From Ponticoccus alexandrii (lineage in GTDB: Bacteria > Pseudomonadota > Alphaproteobacteria > Rhodobacterales > Rhodobacteraceae): a stretch of 64,000 nt of DNA. The notes beneath the pieces were generated by a model. That model saw only the letters and a program-made list of their open reading frames with translations. It ran no database searches and was not told where the DNA came from. Of this stretch, positions 62,551-64,000 are shown piece after piece (positions within the stretch are counted from its first letter, which is position 1; each line of letters begins with the position of its first letter). Location: contig NZ_CP047166.1 in assembly GCF_016806125.1 (NCBI RefSeq), positions 3,286,001-3,350,000 of the forward strand, in the 5' to 3' direction. Both the position numbers and the translations under genes were made by a program.

Positions 62551-63984
62551 ATGTCTTTCATCGAATCCTTCTTCGGTCTGATCGGAGACCTCACATGGGG
62601 ATGGGCGCTGATCCCCTTCCTCGTGATCTTCGGCTGCTTTTTGACCATCGCCACGAATTTCGTTCAGTTCCGGTATTTCAAGCGCATGTTCCGCGTCCTG
62701 AAGGGCGACAACCAGTCCTCGGACCCGAACACCATCTCGGCGCGCGAGGCGCTTTTCGTCTCCGTCGGCGGGCGCGTCGGCGGCGGCAACATCGCGGGCG
62801 TCGCGGTGGCGATCACGCTGGGCGGACCGGGCGCGGTCTTCTGGATGTGGGCCATCGCGCTGGTCGGCATGGCCACCAGCCTCGTCGAATGTACGCTGGC
62901 ACAGGCCTACAAGCGCCGCGAGCCCGACGGTTCGTTCCGGGGCGGCCCGGCACGGATGATCATCCACGGCCTCGGCAAGGACTACAAATGGCTCGCGGTG
63001 ATCTACGCGATCTGCCTGATCGCCGCCTTCGGCATCGGCTTTCCGGCCTTTCAGGGCAACACCGTGGCCGGCGCGGCAGAGAACGCCTTTGGTCTGAACC
63101 GCTGGATCACCGGCATCGTCCTGACGGCGGGCACCGGCTGGATCGTGTTCGGCGGCATGCACCGGATCGCCAAGGCATCGGACATCATCGTGCCGGTCAT
63201 GGCCTTCGGATACATCGCCATGGCGCTGATCGTGATCGTGATCAACATCATCCACGTCCCGGGCGTGCTGATCGACATCGTCGCGAACGCCTTCGGCCTT
63301 CAGGAAGCGGTCGGCGGCGGCATGGGTGCGGCCCTCGCGCAGGGTCTGCGCCGCGGTCTCTTCTCGAACGAAGCCGGTCTGGGCTCCGCCCCCAACGTGG
63401 CCGCCACGGCGGACGTGCGGCACCCGGTGAGTCAGGGCATCACGCAGAGCTTCTCGGTCTTCATCGACACGATCGTCATCTGCACCTGTACCGCTCTGAT
63501 GATCCTGCTGGGTGACGTCTACGTGCCCGGAGCCGAGATCGACGGCGTCGTACTGACGCAGGACAGCCTTGCCTCGCACCTTGGGACATGGACCAGCTAC
63601 TTCCTGACCGTGGCGGTGCTGCTCTTCGCCTTCTCGTCGATCATCTACAACTACTACCTCGGCGACAACGCCCTGACGGTGCTGACCAAGAACCCGCAGG
63701 CCTCGCTGATCTTCAAACTGGTGCTGATGGTCATCGTCTTCCTTGGTGCGGTGGCACCGGGCGCGACGGCGATCTTCTTCTTCTCGGACCCGATGATGGG
63801 CGTGCTGGCGCTGGTCAACCTGCTGGCGCTGATGATGCTCTTCCCGATCCTGCGCCGCATCCTGCGCGACTTCGACGAGCAGAGGGCGGCGGGCGTGCAC
63901 CGTCCGCGCTTCGACCCGACTAAGTTCCCCGACCTCGACCTGGACCACACGGCCTGGGATCACCGCGAGGCGGCGCCGGATTAA
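62551..63984 (+). CDS. Sodium:alanine/glycine symporter (AGCS family)
   Basis: Inner-membrane sodium- or proton-coupled amino-acid importer of the AGCS family. The 477-residue protein has about 11 hydrophobic segments. The family signature GGRVGGGNIAGVAVAITLGGPGAVFWMW, quoted as RVGGGNIAGVAVAITLGGPG, lies at about 75-95, and FSNEAGLGSAPNVAATA near 272. Start ATG 62551 with AGAGGG upstream. The C-terminal tail is hydrophilic (from about 440). The specific amino acid is not determined; alanine or glycine is the usual substrate. Confidence 0.94.
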   Translation: MSFIESFFGLIGDLTWGWALIPFLVIFGCFLTIATNFVQFRYFKRMFRVLKGDNQSSDPNTISAREALFVSVGGRVGGGNIAGVAVAITLGGPGAVFWMWAIALVGMATSLVECTLAQAYKRREPDGSFRGGPARMIIHGLGKDYKWLAVIYAICLIAAFGIGFPAFQGNTVAGAAENAFGLNRWITGIVLTAGTGWIVFGGMHRIAKASDIIVPVMAFGYIAMALIVIVINIIHVPGVLIDIVANAFGLQEAVGGGMGAALAQGLRRGLFSNEAGLGSAPNVAATADVRHPVSQGITQSFSVFIDTIVICTCTALMILLGDVYVPGAEIDGVVLTQDSLASHLGTWTSYFLTVAVLLFAFSSIIYNYYLGDNALTVLTKNPQASLIFKLVLMVIVFLGAVAPGATAIFFFSDPMMGVLALVNLLALMMLFPILRRILRDFDEQRAAGVHRPRFDPTKFPDLDLDHTAWDHREAAPD

Positions 63985-64000
63985 GGCACTGGCTGGATGA

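Noticed and set aside
62169-63515. Long alternative plus frame across the AGCS gene
   Set aside because: Arg/His/Gly-rich composition typical of an out-of-frame read; the AGCS frame has clear motifs.

Overview
The window is a GC-rich, densely packed chromosomal segment from an alphaproteobacterium, most likely a roseobacter-type member of the Rhodobacteraceae. The evidence is the gene order mdh / sucC-sucD-sucA-sucB / lpd, a petP-petR-like regulator pair, a taurine-pyruvate aminotransferase beside tauABC, an exoD gene, many ATGA/GTGA-overlapped gene pairs, and dispersed intergenic repeats. A genus cannot be assigned from the sequence alone. No rRNA, tRNA, CRISPR array, prophage, insertion sequence or replication origin was seen. 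The window is mainly core metabolism, and no obvious new multi-gene system stands out. The more unusual material lies in small elements and in odd domain architectures.

Layout: 1-2892 lptE (cut by the window edge) and leuS. 3157-6149 a TauE/SafE permease, malate dehydrogenase and a glycosyltransferase. 6370-17440 the 2-oxoglutarate dehydrogenase / succinyl-CoA synthetase operon, with several unassigned small genes inside it, ending in lpd. 17592-19905 plsC, ftsX, ftsE, divergent from a zinc-ribbon membrane protein (20065-20967). 21177-26104 tauABC, divergent from tpa. 26109-30064 an acetyltransferase, HU, AMP nucleosidase and topoisomerase IB. 30265-33267 a class II aldolase, a lytic transglycosylase, an SDR protein and ExoD. 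33374-38711 dxs, ispA, xseB, a histone-deacetylase-like amidohydrolase and petR-petP. 38884-41143 ilvE and a PAS protein. 41254-48179 a polyamine-type ABC importer with two tandem binding proteins, divergent from argE (48537-49697). 49759-53362 an L,D-transpeptidase, a luciferase-like oxidoreductase, ribA and a response regulator. 53655-57151 a YigZ protein, an NTF2-like protein and pnp. 57381-63984 a nitroreductase, an Na+/H+ antiporter, a small lipoprotein, PhoD and an AGCS amino-acid symporter.

How they work together: mdh, suc genes and lpd supply a contiguous part of the TCA cycle. Tau uptake plus Tpa starts taurine breakdown, although xsc and tauR are not in the window. dxs and ispA feed isoprenoids. 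ArgE lies beside a polyamine/amine-type importer, suggesting shared nitrogen metabolism. PhoD has Pho-box-like repeats upstream.

The most notable non-coding observations are two dispersed repeat families. Family A has about 12 copies built on CTTCTTCTGTCC followed by AAATAyyCC. Family B has 3 copies of a hairpin whose inner and outer stems change sequence while keeping pairing. Others are twin TGTGATCACA palindromes exactly 20 bp apart upstream of sucC, and a possible small RNA opposite a small ORF near 53.5 kb.
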